A DNA stretch of 64,000 nucleotides from BJ22 sp021298375. GTDB lineage: Bacteria > Planctomycetota > Planctomycetia > Pirellulales > Pirellulaceae. Where the stretch lies: positions 1 through 64,000 of the forward strand of contig JBKDOL010000121.1 in NCBI GenBank assembly GCA_046343015.1, in the 5' to 3' direction. A program made the position numbers and the translations under genes. Within the stretch, counting starts at the first letter, position 1. Each line of letters starts with the position of its first letter. The notes beneath the pieces were generated by a model that was not told where the DNA came from, did no database searches, and saw nothing but the letters and a program-made list of their open reading frames with translations. This document shows, piece by piece, positions 18,601 to 27,116 of this stretch.

Positions 18601-18641
18601 GGCTTCACCTCGCTGTCCCATGGGCTCACCTCGCTGTCCAT
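18601..18641 (-). repeat. 20/21-bp tandem duplication spanning stop, SD and start
   Basis: Read on the minus strand, ATGGACAGCGAGGTGAGCCC is followed at once by ATGGGACAGCGAGGTGAAGCC and then the ATG at 18600. The first copy holds the stop codon of the cNMP/iron-sulfur gene. Each copy supplies a GAGGTGA binding site and an ATG, giving two alternative starts for the cytochrome b gene. Confidence 0.9.
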
Positions 18642-20353
18642 TGCGTGAACTCTGCCGGATGGGTCAAGTCAATCCGGATCAAGGCATCATGGGGACAGGC
18701 GCGCTGGCAGGCCGGCCCTCCGGACTGGTCAATACAGAGATTGCATTTGGTCGCCTGGAGAACCGGCAAGCCATTGGTTTTTTCAACCATCGGCTGGCCA
18801 GCCGGGTCATGAATCGCCACCATCTTGATACTGCCGTAGGGACAGCTGTTGGCGCACGTGCCGCAACCGATGCAGGTTTGTTCATTGATCGCAATGACTC
18901 CGGTACTGCCTTCGCGGGCGATTGCGCCCGTCGGGCAACCGATCATGCAGACCGGGTCCTGGCAATGCATGCAGGCACTGGCAAACATCCATTGGTCAAG
19001 GACGACTCCCTCGCGGACAAAACGGGGGTTGCCATCGTGCGTCGCCGCGCAGGCTCGGACACAATCATCGCAGCGGGTGCATCGATTCAGGTCAATCACC
19101 ATTGCCTGCGTTCCGTTCATCAAGCGGTGCTCAACGATACTCTCAAGCAACTTGGTTTCAGGCAAAGGCTCACGCTTGGCCAACCGGCGCTGGGGGCTGT
19201 CTTTTTCCTTTGCGGATGTCACAGGAGGCAATGGCGACGGCAATTGTTTGGCGTTCAGCCGCGGCAGGATCAGCTGCTCCACGACTTTGACCGGGATTCG
19301 GAGGATGTCCACATAGCCGACTGCCCTCAGACTCAGCTGCCAGGGACGCTGTTCTCCAGTCTTCCAGTTGTGAACCAATTCCCTCAGCCCGAAGACTTGC
19401 CCCTTGCCCAGGTATTCGATGGTCTGCTCTCCCTCGCCATGCAAGCGAGTCACGCGGACAAAGCCACCGCGAATCAAGACGAGGTCATTGACGTACTCGC
19501 CTTGCTGGACAATCACCGGTTCCTGCTGGATTCGGGCAGCAACATCTGCTTCTGCCGCCTTGCGAAAGGTCGATGTCCAGAGGTATTCACCATACGACTG
19601 AAAGTCTGTCTGAGCCGCGACCTGCTCAATTTCGCCGGGGCTTAAATGCTCGAGCAAGGGCGTTTGCTGCAAATGGTTGTACAGTCCATTATCGCGGTAA
19701 AGCTGGTCGATCCGCTGCCGCAAGGCTGGATCGAACTTCATCAGGTCGCGAAGCCCTTGCCAGCGAATTTCCAGCAGCTTGGCGGCTGACTGTGAGACAA
19801 CAGTCGCCGTCCGGGGAGAACGCGACAGCGCGGAGAGTTCTCCGAAAATCGTCCCGACTTCGAGCACCTGAGAACCGTCAAGCTCGAGTGTCCCGGGAAT
19901 GTCCTGCAGAAAAACCCGAGCCTGTCGATCGGTTTGCTCGATGGTAAATGGCCGTTCGCTGGGGTCGCGAAGTTTGCGGACCTCGGGAAATCGGGATTGG
20001 TTCCACAGCTGGGCGATCGATTGAAACCAGTTTTTCCGCGGGGGGAGTGGCGACTGAAACGCCTCAGGATCGCGCAGCCGCAACGCTGCCAACAGCCGTC
20101 CCTCAAGTATCAAAAAGGCGCTATTTCCGTAGTCACCCTGGCGAATCACCAATTCACTTGGTTGGCACTCCCGAATCCGGCAATCGTTCCGCAGGATTTC
20201 GCGCAGCGGCAATTGCGGTGGAAACGCCTCGGACCGCATCGAGCGAAAAGGCTCAATCTGCAACAGCCGATCGACTGCCGCATCGCCCATTTCCGACGAG
20301 AACGGCTGGTCCCAGCGTTGAGGTTTTTCGACTTGTCGCAGAACGAGGTTCAA
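18626..20353 (-). CDS. Double cNMP-binding domain fused to 4x[4Fe-4S] ferredoxin
   Basis: A 575-residue soluble protein. Residues about 40-200 form a Crp-type cyclic-nucleotide-binding domain with an inserted segment and a canonical phosphate-binding cassette (FGELSALSRSPRTATV). Residues about 215-375 form a second, degenerate one. The C-terminal 160 residues carry 16 Cys in four CxxCx(2-8)CxxxC groups, beginning CTRCDDCVRAC, CMHCQDPVCMIGC, CIGCGTCANSC and CNLCIDQSGGPAC. This is the pattern of the electron-transfer subunits DmsB, NrfC and PsrB. The listed start is TTG with a weak binding site. ATG 20290 is the next option. Electron flow may be gated by a nucleotide signal (inference). No DNA-binding helix-turn-helix was seen. 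Confidence 0.85.
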   Translation of the reverse strand: MNLVLRQVEKPQRWDQPFSSEMGDAAVDRLLQIEPFRSMRSEAFPPQLPLREILRNDCRIRECQPSELVIRQGDYGNSAFLILEGRLLAALRLRDPEAFQSPLPPRKNWFQSIAQLWNQSRFPEVRKLRDPSERPFTIEQTDRQARVFLQDIPGTLELDGSQVLEVGTIFGELSALSRSPRTATVVSQSAAKLLEIRWQGLRDLMKFDPALRQRIDQLYRDNGLYNHLQQTPLLEHLSPGEIEQVAAQTDFQSYGEYLWTSTFRKAAEADVAARIQQEPVIVQQGEYVNDLVLIRGGFVRVTRLHGEGEQTIEYLGKGQVFGLRELVHNWKTGEQRPWQLSLRAVGYVDILRIPVKVVEQLILPRLNAKQLPSPLPPVTSAKEKDSPQRRLAKREPLPETKLLESIVEHRLMNGTQAMVIDLNRCTRCDDCVRACAATHDGNPRFVREGVVLDQWMFASACMHCQDPVCMIGCPTGAIAREGSTGVIAINEQTCIGCGTCANSCPYGSIKMVAIHDPAGQPMVEKTNGLPVLQATKCNLCIDQSGGPACQRACPHDALIRIDLTHPAEFTQWTAR

Positions 20354-20398
20354 GTTGCTGAATCCATTTAAAGTGAGGGGCCCGGAATTCTGATGCGA

Positions 20399-21433
20399 TT
20401 AGCGATAAGTCGATGCAGGAGGAAGGTCGGAATCAATCGCCCCGAGTGCGGTCCCATCCCGCGAGGCAGCGAACTCTTGCCCCAGCTGAGCCAGCCGGTC
20501 GGCCGCGGCATTCAGCTGGTTGGCATTGTTTGTTTTCAGCTCGACCACCGCAAACGTCTCCAAGGCCTGCTGCAACAGGGGATCGTTCAGCTTTTGCTGG
20601 GCGGCATAAAGTCGTTCGGCTGCCCGCGCGGCCCGCTGGGCTACCGCCACCCCATACGCACTTTTCTCAGTGGCTACTGCGGTGGCCCGGGTGCTGAATT
20701 CCAAGTCTGCAATCAGGCCCACGACAAATAAGAGCCGCAGCTTGTCAGGCGAGGAAACAGCGTTCTCTCGTCCAGCAGTACGAAGAAAATTGTGGCGCAC
20801 TGTTCCCTGCGACCAGGCAACCAACTCAAATTCCGTCGAGGTCGCCGGATGGCCACCCACGTTGACCAGCCGCTCATGGGGTATGGTGTGACACTCATAG
20901 CAACTGCGGGCGATCAGGTAGATATTTTGCGTATTCCGCATACCTAACTCAGTGCTTTGGGCCAAGCGACTTACTCGATGAGCGGCCGTCTCCTGGCCCT
21001 TCAGCACGGTCGGTCCACCATAGTTATTGTGCACCGAGACCCAATCGCGGGCGGCACCGTGGCAGGATTCGCAGGAAATTCCCGCAACCGCCCTCAGCTT
21101 GCCGCTGCCATCGTCCTGCATCGTAAAGTGACACTGAGTGCAGATGTCGTTTCGCTTGATGGACGCCAAACCGAGCCGGTCCGTGATCTCTTTGGCCTTG
21201 GGATTTCGAACGAGCTGGTCAAATGTCTGAGCATGCGGAGTCTGGGTCCAGCGGGAAACCTCGTTGCCGTGACAGCGGGCACAAGCCTCCGCCGAAATCA
21301 CCTTGGAAGGGTCGCAGCGCTGCGGCTGGGCCCATCCCAAACTGACATAACCGGTGCTGAGCCAAAGGGTGGCGACGGTGAGCACCAACAGCCATTTTCG
21401 CGCGGCTGGAAACATCCCTCTCAACTCCTGCAT
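20399..21433 (-). CDS. Tetraheme cytochrome c (c554-like)
   Basis: A 344-residue exported protein with an N-terminal signal or anchor (hydrophobic residues about 13-34, ending near LGWAQ). Four CxxCH sites follow (CARCH, CTQCH, CESCH, CYECH), arranged as in cytochrome c554/multiheme c families, then a heme-free alpha-helical C-terminal third. ATG 21433 is preceded by GAGGAGA and is preferred over an earlier in-frame start at 21496 that would overlap the reductase gene. It lies between the reductase and the iron-sulfur fusion gene, and it probably shuttles electrons in the periplasm. Confidence 0.87.
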   Translation of the reverse strand: MQELRGMFPAARKWLLVLTVATLWLSTGYVSLGWAQPQRCDPSKVISAEACARCHGNEVSRWTQTPHAQTFDQLVRNPKAKEITDRLGLASIKRNDICTQCHFTMQDDGSGKLRAVAGISCESCHGAARDWVSVHNNYGGPTVLKGQETAAHRVSRLAQSTELGMRNTQNIYLIARSCYECHTIPHERLVNVGGHPATSTEFELVAWSQGTVRHNFLRTAGRENAVSSPDKLRLLFVVGLIADLEFSTRATAVATEKSAYGVAVAQRAARAAERLYAAQQKLNDPLLQQALETFAVVELKTNNANQLNAAADRLAQLGQEFAASRDGTALGAIDSDLPPASTYR

Positions 21434-21444
21434 TGCATTTCTCC

Positions 21445-22758
21445 TCACGCCTCCACCTGAACTTCCCCCTGAGGTTGGGCGATACAAGCCAGACAAGTCC
21501 CTGGCTCCAGCTTGGGCGGATTACCGCGAGGATACTTGACCGAACCCTTCACGATTTTCACGGCGCAGGTGCCGCAGTTGCCAGCCCGACACCCTGAGTC
21601 GATTGGCACTTCGCAATTTTCCGCCACCTCTAAAATCGACTTCCCCACAGGACACTGAACCTGTTTGTTGGAGCGGGTGAATGCGAGGATTCCGGAAAGC
21701 GTCTCAGCGATGGCCATTTCATCGGCGAGGGGATGAGGCGGGTTGTCCAGTGTGACCGAGGCTGGACCAAACGCTTCATAGTGAATCTGGGCTGGCGCCA
21801 CGCCGGCAGCAGTCAGGTCCTGATAAAGCGTCTGCATGAACGAGGGCGGCCCGCAGAGATAGTAATCCGCGTCCAGCGTTGGGAGCAGCCGTTCCATCAG
21901 CCTAACACTGAGTCGCTCTCGATAGTGACAGGGCAGCGGCCCGGGCGGGTCGTGTTCGCCGGCCTGCGAATGGCAATTCACGATCGCCAGGCGAGAGTAG
22001 CAGACTGACAGATTCGCCAACTCACTGGCGAGAATCGTATCCGCGGATTTGGTGTTTCCGTAGAAAAGAATCACCGGTCGCTCGTCAGCGCTAGCCCGCT
22101 GGCTTTCCAGCAACGCGCACAACATGCTGTAAAGCGGAGTGATTCCGACCCCCGCTGCCATCATCACCAGCGGTCGATGTCCACCTTCCCGAAGCACAAA
22201 TTCGCCCGCCGGAGCCTTCACCTCCAGCAGGTCTCCCACCCGGATTCGCCGATTGAGATGTTCGCTCACCGAGCGAGGATGTACGGCTCCCGCGGGAGTG
22301 ACTTGCTTGACAGTAATTCGGTATGGCAGGCGGGCAGGCGAAGCTGAGAGACTGTAGCAGCGAACCTGGGGACGTCGCTCGCCGGGTAATTGAATGCGGA
22401 TCGTCAGGTATTGTCCGGGCCGGAACCTCGCAACCGGCTTGCCATCAACCGGCACGAGGTAGATCGACTGGCTGTTGGCGGTTTCCCGCCTGAGTTCGGC
22501 AACCCGAAATTGCCGCCAGCCTTGCCAGAGCCCCAGCGGCTCGCCAGTCGCTCCATTCTGACGACTTCGAGCATCCGCCGCCTGTTGGTCGAGCTGCCGT
22601 CGGTTGGCTGCCTGCCAAGCCAGCAGCTGGGTGCGGCCTTGTTGGCGGGAAAGCCAGCGCAGACGCGTCCACAAGACGATTTGTCCACAAACCACGAGGC
22701 AGAGAAAAGCCCCTGTCAGCAAGTATGAAAGGTCGACCCAACTCATACTGTTTGACAT
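21445..22758 (-). CDS. Membrane-anchored FAD/NAD(P) reductase with C-terminal [2Fe-2S] ferredoxin domain
   Basis: A 437-residue protein with one N-terminal membrane helix (about residues 10-32), then a ferredoxin-NADP reductase-type module: FAD motif RCYSLSASP, nucleotide-binding GVGITPLYSM and the YLCGPPSFM segment. It ends with a plant-type [2Fe-2S] domain whose ligands are in CRAGNCGTC and a later CLAC. This is the layout of oxidoreductases that pass electrons between NAD(P)H and a ferredoxin. The start may be 22758 or 22746, the latter with AGGAT about ten bases upstream. It is the first gene of the redox operon and would feed or drain it at the NAD(P)H level. Confidence 0.87.
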   Translation of the reverse strand: MSNSMSWVDLSYLLTGAFLCLVVCGQIVLWTRLRWLSRQQGRTQLLAWQAANRRQLDQQAADARSRQNGATGEPLGLWQGWRQFRVAELRRETANSQSIYLVPVDGKPVARFRPGQYLTIRIQLPGERRPQVRCYSLSASPARLPYRITVKQVTPAGAVHPRSVSEHLNRRIRVGDLLEVKAPAGEFVLREGGHRPLVMMAAGVGITPLYSMLCALLESQRASADERPVILFYGNTKSADTILASELANLSVCYSRLAIVNCHSQAGEHDPPGPLPCHYRERLSVRLMERLLPTLDADYYLCGPPSFMQTLYQDLTAAGVAPAQIHYEAFGPASVTLDNPPHPLADEMAIAETLSGILAFTRSNKQVQCPVGKSILEVAENCEVPIDSGCRAGNCGTCAVKIVKGSVKYPRGNPPKLEPGTCLACIAQPQGEVQVEA

Positions 22759-22821
22759 CCTGACAGCTGAAACATTCGCTCCCTGCGACTCCTTCGCGAG
22801 GACTCCCCGATCGCTATCGGC

Positions 22822-22989
22822 TCAGTCGATATCCCAGGTACAGGAGATGATAAATCGCAACGATTGTGAGACCTTCAAAACGGCAGAGCCTGAGACGAAG
22901 AAGCCGTCCAGCTTTTCTAACCGGAAAAGTCCGATCGCGGAAAGAGTCGAAGGCAGATTGCCCTCTGCGCGGAGCGGTTGCTGGTCCAT
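22822..22989 (-). CDS. Possible 55-residue small protein
   Basis: An open frame from ATG 22989 with AAGGGGA about two to eight bases upstream, running to TGA at 22822. It sits between the DUF971 gene and the redox operon on the same strand. The peptide (MDQQPLRAEGNLPSTLSAIG...) resembles no family I know. A competing frame over the same bases starts with TTG. Its position and binding site are the only support. Confidence 0.22.
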   Translation of the reverse strand: MDQQPLRAEGNLPSTLSAIGLFRLEKLDGFFVSGSAVLKVSQSLRFIISCTWDID

Positions 22990-23010
22990 GATTCCCCTTA
23001 CCCGGGAAGC

Positions 23011-23325
23011 TCAAGAGGCCAGACCGCGGAGATACTCAAACGTGAAGATTCCCGAATCGTGGCCATCGCTGAAGGCAATGTTGTAGCCGTAATTGCCGAC
23101 CGGTTGCATTGAGACCAGCTGGACAGGCTGAGCCTCGGCCGCCGAGATGACTGGCAACAGCGTGGGTGGCCGCGCGGGCTCGGCAGCCGCTTTCTCGCGG
23201 CAAGTTGCACAGGGGCAAGCCTTGCGCAGCTGGAAAAAAGGAATTCGCTGCTCCTGTCCATCATCCCAGCGAATCCACAGCTCGCGGGCGGGAGTTCTTT
23301 TCAGCTCAACAGGCAGCGGGCTCAT
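23011..23325 (-). CDS. DUF971 domain protein (GBBH-like N-terminal domain)
   Basis: A 104-residue protein beginning MSPLPVELKRT, with the typical DUF971 features: a WIRWDDGQEQRIPFFQLR stretch, a CPCATC cysteine cluster that may bind metal, and the closing GNYGYNIAFSDGHDSGIF segment. Its ATG overlaps the stop of the PLP-enzyme gene by four bases (ATGA), so it is probably co-translated. The family is of unknown function. In gamma-butyrobetaine hydroxylase the same fold forms a zinc-binding N-terminal domain. The longer upstream frame (to 23493) lies inside the neighbour and is rejected. Confidence 0.85.
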   Translation of the reverse strand: MSPLPVELKRTPARELWIRWDDGQEQRIPFFQLRKACPCATCREKAAAEPARPPTLLPVISAAEAQPVQLVSMQPVGNYGYNIAFSDGHDSGIFTFEYLRGLAS

Positions 23326-24593
23326 GCTTCTACCACCAAAGCCGATTCGATAATTTCTGCCAGCTCTCTCAGGAAGCGATCGACTTCTTGCTCGGTGTTG
23401 TAGTGTAACAGCCCGACGCGAATCATGCCTTCTGTCTCCAGCCCCATGCGCCGAGCGAACTCCAGAGCGTAGTAGTGCCCGCCCCAAACGCAAATCCCGC
23501 GTGCCGCCAGCTCGCGATTCAATTGCGGAACCGAGACTCGCTCATGCGTAAATGAGACGGTCGAAAAGCGCTCTCGGGTCCGACTGGGCTCCGTGATTCC
23601 GTAAATCCTGATCCCATCCAGCCGTTGCAAACCCTCAATTAATCGCCAGGCGAGCCGCATCTCATAGGTCTCGATAGCCTGCATCGCCTCGGCCAAGGCG
23701 GGCCGACGCTCAAGCTGCCAATCTTCGCTGACCTGCCGTCCCAAATCGGCAAGGTAGTCGACGCAGGCCAAAGCCCCCGCAATCGTCTCGTAACTTTGGG
23801 TGCCCGTCATCCAGCGCCAAGGCAATTCCTCGCTGCAAGGCCTGACCTTGTAGGGAGTCAAGCGTTCCAATTCGCTTCGCCGACCCCACAGGACTCCGAG
23901 ATGAGGACCAAAAAACTTGTAGGTTGAGCAGGCCAGAAAGTCGCAATTCCACTTTCGAACATCAATCAAGGCATGAGGCCCATAATGAACCGCATCAAGA
24001 AAGACCTGGGCACCCACCGCGTGGGCTTGGGCAATCATCGCACCCACCGGATTCACGCCTCCAGTCGCATTGCTGGCGCAGCCGAGAGCGACCAGTCTCG
24101 TCCGTGGAGAGAGCAGTCGACGATAGGCGTCCTGATCGAGAGTTCCATCCAAGCGGTCGAAGTCGAGCACATGGACGGTCGCCCCCCGATCCTGCGCGGC
24201 CATCACCCAGGGAGTGACATTCGCATCGTGGTCCAGCGCTGTGACAATGATCTCGTCCCCCGGCCCCCATTCGCGCGCAAGGGCACGTGAAAAGGAAAAA
24301 GTGAGCGAAGTCATATTCTGCCCCCAGATGATTTCGCCTGGATCATCAGCCCCGACGAAGTCCGCCAAGGCGCGATTGGCCGCGGCAAACATTGCATCCG
24401 TCTCGCGGCTGGTCTGAAACTTGCCGCCATGATTTGCATTGCTATGAGTGAGATACCGGGAAATGGCATCGATCACCCGCTGCGGAACCTGTGTGCCCGC
24501 CGGACCATCAAAAAAAACCATCGGCTGGCCATTCAGCTGCCGGTTCAATCCGGGAAACTGCCGGCGACAATCCTGGACCCAAGTCTCGCTCAC
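23322..24593 (-). CDS. Class V aminotransferase-fold PLP enzyme lacking the desulfurase cysteine
   Basis: A 423-residue relative of SufS/CsdA. The PLP Schiff-base Lys is at about residue 226 in CSTYKFFGPH, and LDAVHYGPHALIDV matches the cofactor-binding region. Where SufS-type desulfurases have their catalytic Cys (the HHCA loop), this protein reads GGHYYALE, so a desulfurase activity is unlikely. This matches the VC1184-like clade (TIGR01976), described as lacking that Cys. The start is GTG 24593, overlapping the ligase stop by four bases (GTGA). The open frame extends far upstream, but that part lies over the ligase gene in another frame. The substrate is unknown, perhaps an amino acid supplied or used by the ligase. 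Confidence 0.85.
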   Translation of the reverse strand: MSETWVQDCRRQFPGLNRQLNGQPMVFFDGPAGTQVPQRVIDAISRYLTHSNANHGGKFQTSRETDAMFAAANRALADFVGADDPGEIIWGQNMTSLTFSFSRALAREWGPGDEIIVTALDHDANVTPWVMAAQDRGATVHVLDFDRLDGTLDQDAYRRLLSPRTRLVALGCASNATGGVNPVGAMIAQAHAVGAQVFLDAVHYGPHALIDVRKWNCDFLACSTYKFFGPHLGVLWGRRSELERLTPYKVRPCSEELPWRWMTGTQSYETIAGALACVDYLADLGRQVSEDWQLERRPALAEAMQAIETYEMRLAWRLIEGLQRLDGIRIYGITEPSRTRERFSTVSFTHERVSVPQLNRELAARGICVWGGHYYALEFARRMGLETEGMIRVGLLHYNTEQEVDRFLRELAEIIESALVVEA

Positions 24594-25912
24594 GATTCCA
24601 ACTCCTGCTCCAATGCCTTTCGCCGATCGATAAAACGCCGACCCTTTCCCTCGAAGCGGGGCAGACTTCCCAAAGGGACCCCCCGAGCCTCGACCCGCAA
24701 ACCCAACCGCAGCCGCAATTCGCGCTCGACCCGGGAGGGGTCTCCCAGGCGGTCTTCCACCTCGATCAACAACCGATCCATGGCCCCCTGTTTTAACGCC
24801 GTCATCCGGTACTCTACGATTTCGGGAAAACTGCGGAGGATCTGCTCGATCGAACTGGGAAATACGTTCACACCACGGATAACCAGCATGTCGTCCGTCC
24901 GGCCCAAAACTCCGCCCGTCAACAGGACAAACCGAGTCGGCTGGTCGTCGTTCCAAGTGGGCCGCACCAAATCACCTGTCCGGTATCGGATCACCGGGCT
25001 GCCGCTGCGCCCCAAACTGGTCAGCACCAACTCGGACAACTCTCCCTCGTCGGCAGGTTCACCGCTCTGAACCGAAAGGAACTCGGCGATAAACTCGCTC
25101 TCGAGCACGTACAGACCGCGCTGGGCCGGGTCACTCATGCCCCAAGGCCCCACTTCGCTCGCGCCGGCATGATCAACCACCTTGGCGCCCCAAAATTCCT
25201 CAATCTGATTGCGTATCGCCGGAACCGAGCCTCCCGGCTCACCAGCCACCACGATCGTGCGCACCGGCAGACCAGCCACATCGATATGGTTCTCCCGGGC
25301 AACCTCCGCCAAATGCAGGGCGTAGCTGGGCGTGCAGAACAGAACCGTCGCCTTCACCGAACGAATCAACTCCAAACGGGCGAGCGTGTTCAAGCCTCCA
25401 GTCGGGACCGCCAACGCCCCCCGAGCGCGCACCGCGTCGAAGGCACTCCAGAACCCGATGAACGGTCCAAAGCTGAATGCCATGACACAGCGGTCTCCCG
25501 GTCTGACCTCAGCCGTGTCGAGAATGTACTGCCAGGTATCGACCCACCACTGCCAGTCCTCCGGCGTATCGAGCACGACCAAAGGCCGACCTCGCGTTCC
25601 CGAAGTCTGGTGGTAGCGGACATATCGCTCCAGCGGAAAACTCAAATTGGCCACCGGCGACCAATGCTGGTCATTGGCGACGAGTTCATCCTTGAAGGTA
25701 AATGGCAGCTGGCTCAACTCCTCTAACGATCCCAAACTCGGCCGCAAATCAACCAGTTTCTGCTGATAAAACCGGTTGCAGGACATGATCTCGCCCAGCA
25801 GCTGATTCAGTCGCAGCAGTTGATGCTCCGCCAAAGCCTGACTGTCGAGGCTCAGCAACCTCTGGCGAGCAAGCCGATCGGGTGACATCGAGGAAAGGTC
25901 AGTTGTGTTCAT
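24590..25912 (-). CDS. PaaK-like adenylate-forming CoA ligase
   Basis: A 440-residue member of the phenylacetate-CoA ligase/AMP-forming family. The ATP-binding P-loop-like motif is YHQTSGTRGRPL, the mid-motif ASEVGPWG follows, and the adenylate-site YRTGDLV and the hinge GRTDDMLVIRGVNVFP are all present. These enzymes activate a carboxylic acid as the adenylate and pass it to CoA. Aryl-acetates are typical, but the acid is not deducible. ATG 25912 is the family-like start; earlier frame extends into the divergent promoter region. First gene of a three-gene set with four-base overlaps to the PLP enzyme, then DUF971. Confidence 0.88.
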   Translation of the reverse strand: MNTTDLSSMSPDRLARQRLLSLDSQALAEHQLLRLNQLLGEIMSCNRFYQQKLVDLRPSLGSLEELSQLPFTFKDELVANDQHWSPVANLSFPLERYVRYHQTSGTRGRPLVVLDTPEDWQWWVDTWQYILDTAEVRPGDRCVMAFSFGPFIGFWSAFDAVRARGALAVPTGGLNTLARLELIRSVKATVLFCTPSYALHLAEVARENHIDVAGLPVRTIVVAGEPGGSVPAIRNQIEEFWGAKVVDHAGASEVGPWGMSDPAQRGLYVLESEFIAEFLSVQSGEPADEGELSELVLTSLGRSGSPVIRYRTGDLVRPTWNDDQPTRFVLLTGGVLGRTDDMLVIRGVNVFPSSIEQILRSFPEIVEYRMTALKQGAMDRLLIEVEDRLGDPSRVERELRLRLGLRVEARGVPLGSLPRFEGKGRRFIDRRKALEQELES

Positions 25913-26293
25913 AGCCCTGATCTTAGCTCTCACCGGAAACCGGCGACAGGCACCAACCTGACAGGACTTGACCCTGTCCACTACTTTCAGGGCAGGACCG
26001 GATGCGCAGAGGGTAAGTTACCAGCCGCTTGGCCGGCCTCCACCTGACTCGCCAGCTGAACCGGGGCCTGCCGCCAAACCCGACAGGCAGTTGGCCGCGG
26101 AAGCCGTGTTTCAATTGCGTCGTCCCGCCCGGCCTCCCATAATCATAAGCTAATCGCCGGCTGTTTCAGCTTGTCGCGTCGCGCCTCACCGTGCCCGCTC
26201 ACTGGCGGCCAAGCGATCGGACTTCCGCAGTGCCCTCCGCGTTTGCAGCGCAACCTCAGCCTTTTCTCCTCACCCTTTTCAACAGCAATCCTG
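25913..26293. other. Divergent intergenic region
   Basis: About 380 bases between the ligase gene (-) and the glycosylase gene (+). It holds no gene I can support. A promoter candidate for the glycosylase is listed separately. Direct strings such as CCTGACAGGACTTGACCCTGTCC give a short partial inverted repeat near 25960-25980. Confidence 0.45.
26115..26143 (+). promoter_or_regulatory. Candidate sigma70-type promoter before alkA-like gene
   Basis: TTGCGT (26115-26120) and CATAAT (26138-26143) are separated by 17 bases, in front of the glycosylase gene at 26294. Planctomycete promoter consensus is not well defined, so this is only a match to the general bacterial pattern. Confidence 0.35.
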
Positions 26294-26920
26294 ATGGCCA
26301 TCTCAGCTCAACATATTCGCGCTGCTCAAACCCAGCTGAAAAAAAACGACCAGCGGATGCGCGAAATCATTCGCGAGGTGGGGCCCTTCACGCTTCGTCC
26401 CAAGCGGCATCATTTTCAAACCCTTGCCAGCTCGATCATTTCCCAGCAAATCTCGACCTCTGCAGCTCAGACGATTCTCCACCGCCTGCATGACCACCTT
26501 CAGCCTCACGGCTGGGAAGCCCAGGCCATCGCGGGGCTGGACCTGGAAACCTTGCGAACGCTGGGCGTCTCGCGGCAAAAGGGAAGTTATCTGCTCGACT
26601 TGGCCGAGCACGTCTCCAGTGGGAAACTCGACCTGAAGACCGTTTCCCGGAAATCCGACGAAGCCGTCATCGAAGCGCTGACCGCGGTCAAGGGAATCGG
26701 CGTCTGGACAGCCCAGATGTTTTTAATCTTCAGCCTTGGCCGTCTGGATGTTCTGCCGGTGGCTGATTTTGGGATTCGCAAGGCGATACAAATCGAGTAC
26801 GGCCTCGACGACCTCCCGACTCCCTCTGAGATCACGGAAATCGCTCAGCCTTGGCGACCTTATGCGACGGTCGCCAGCTGGTACCTCTGGCGGACGCTCG
26901 ACAAGCCGGCGAGCGCGTGA
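26294..26920 (+). CDS. DNA-3-methyladenine glycosylase, HhH-GPD family (AlkA-like)
   Basis: A 208-residue base-excision-repair enzyme that removes alkylated bases. The helix-hairpin-helix is LTAVKGIGVWTAQMFL, and the catalytic Asp is Asp158 in PVADFGIRKA. FQTLASSIISQQIS near residue 45 is the usual N-terminal family signature. There is no N-terminal AlkA beta domain and no iron-sulfur cysteines, so it is closer to the short MAG-type proteins. ATG 26294 is chosen because the open frame upstream (to 26171) is Pro/Ser-rich and unlike the family. Confidence 0.9.
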   Translation: MAISAQHIRAAQTQLKKNDQRMREIIREVGPFTLRPKRHHFQTLASSIISQQISTSAAQTILHRLHDHLQPHGWEAQAIAGLDLETLRTLGVSRQKGSYLLDLAEHVSSGKLDLKTVSRKSDEAVIEALTAVKGIGVWTAQMFLIFSLGRLDVLPVADFGIRKAIQIEYGLDDLPTPSEITEIAQPWRPYATVASWYLWRTLDKPASA

Positions 26921-27034
26921 GTGGCCCGGCAAGTTGCAGGCACACGCCGCGACCGGCCCCGGTCCAAAGTTCGGTTGCCGCGGCAAGCGTTTTCTTCCCT
27001 CCCTTTTTTGCTAGCAGTCGCCAGAGAACTGGAA

Positions 27035-27063
27035 TTGGCCGTTGGCATGGAGTGGGGTATCCT
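27035..27063 (+). promoter_or_regulatory. Candidate promoter before DUF2156 gene
   Basis: TTGGCC (27035-27040) and TATCCT (27058-27063) are 17 bases apart, about 55 bases before the ATG at 27117. This is a pattern match only. Confidence 0.25.
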
Positions 27064-27116
27064 TGCGACCGCTGTTCGCTCTGCCCCAGGAATGATCCAA
27101 GGAAGGATGTTCGCCG

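Noticed and set aside
22814..23014. 66-codon minus frame with a hydrophobic end
   Set aside because: Needs a TTG start overlapping the DUF971 stop and has no binding site; the 55-codon frame has a better one, and even that is doubtful.
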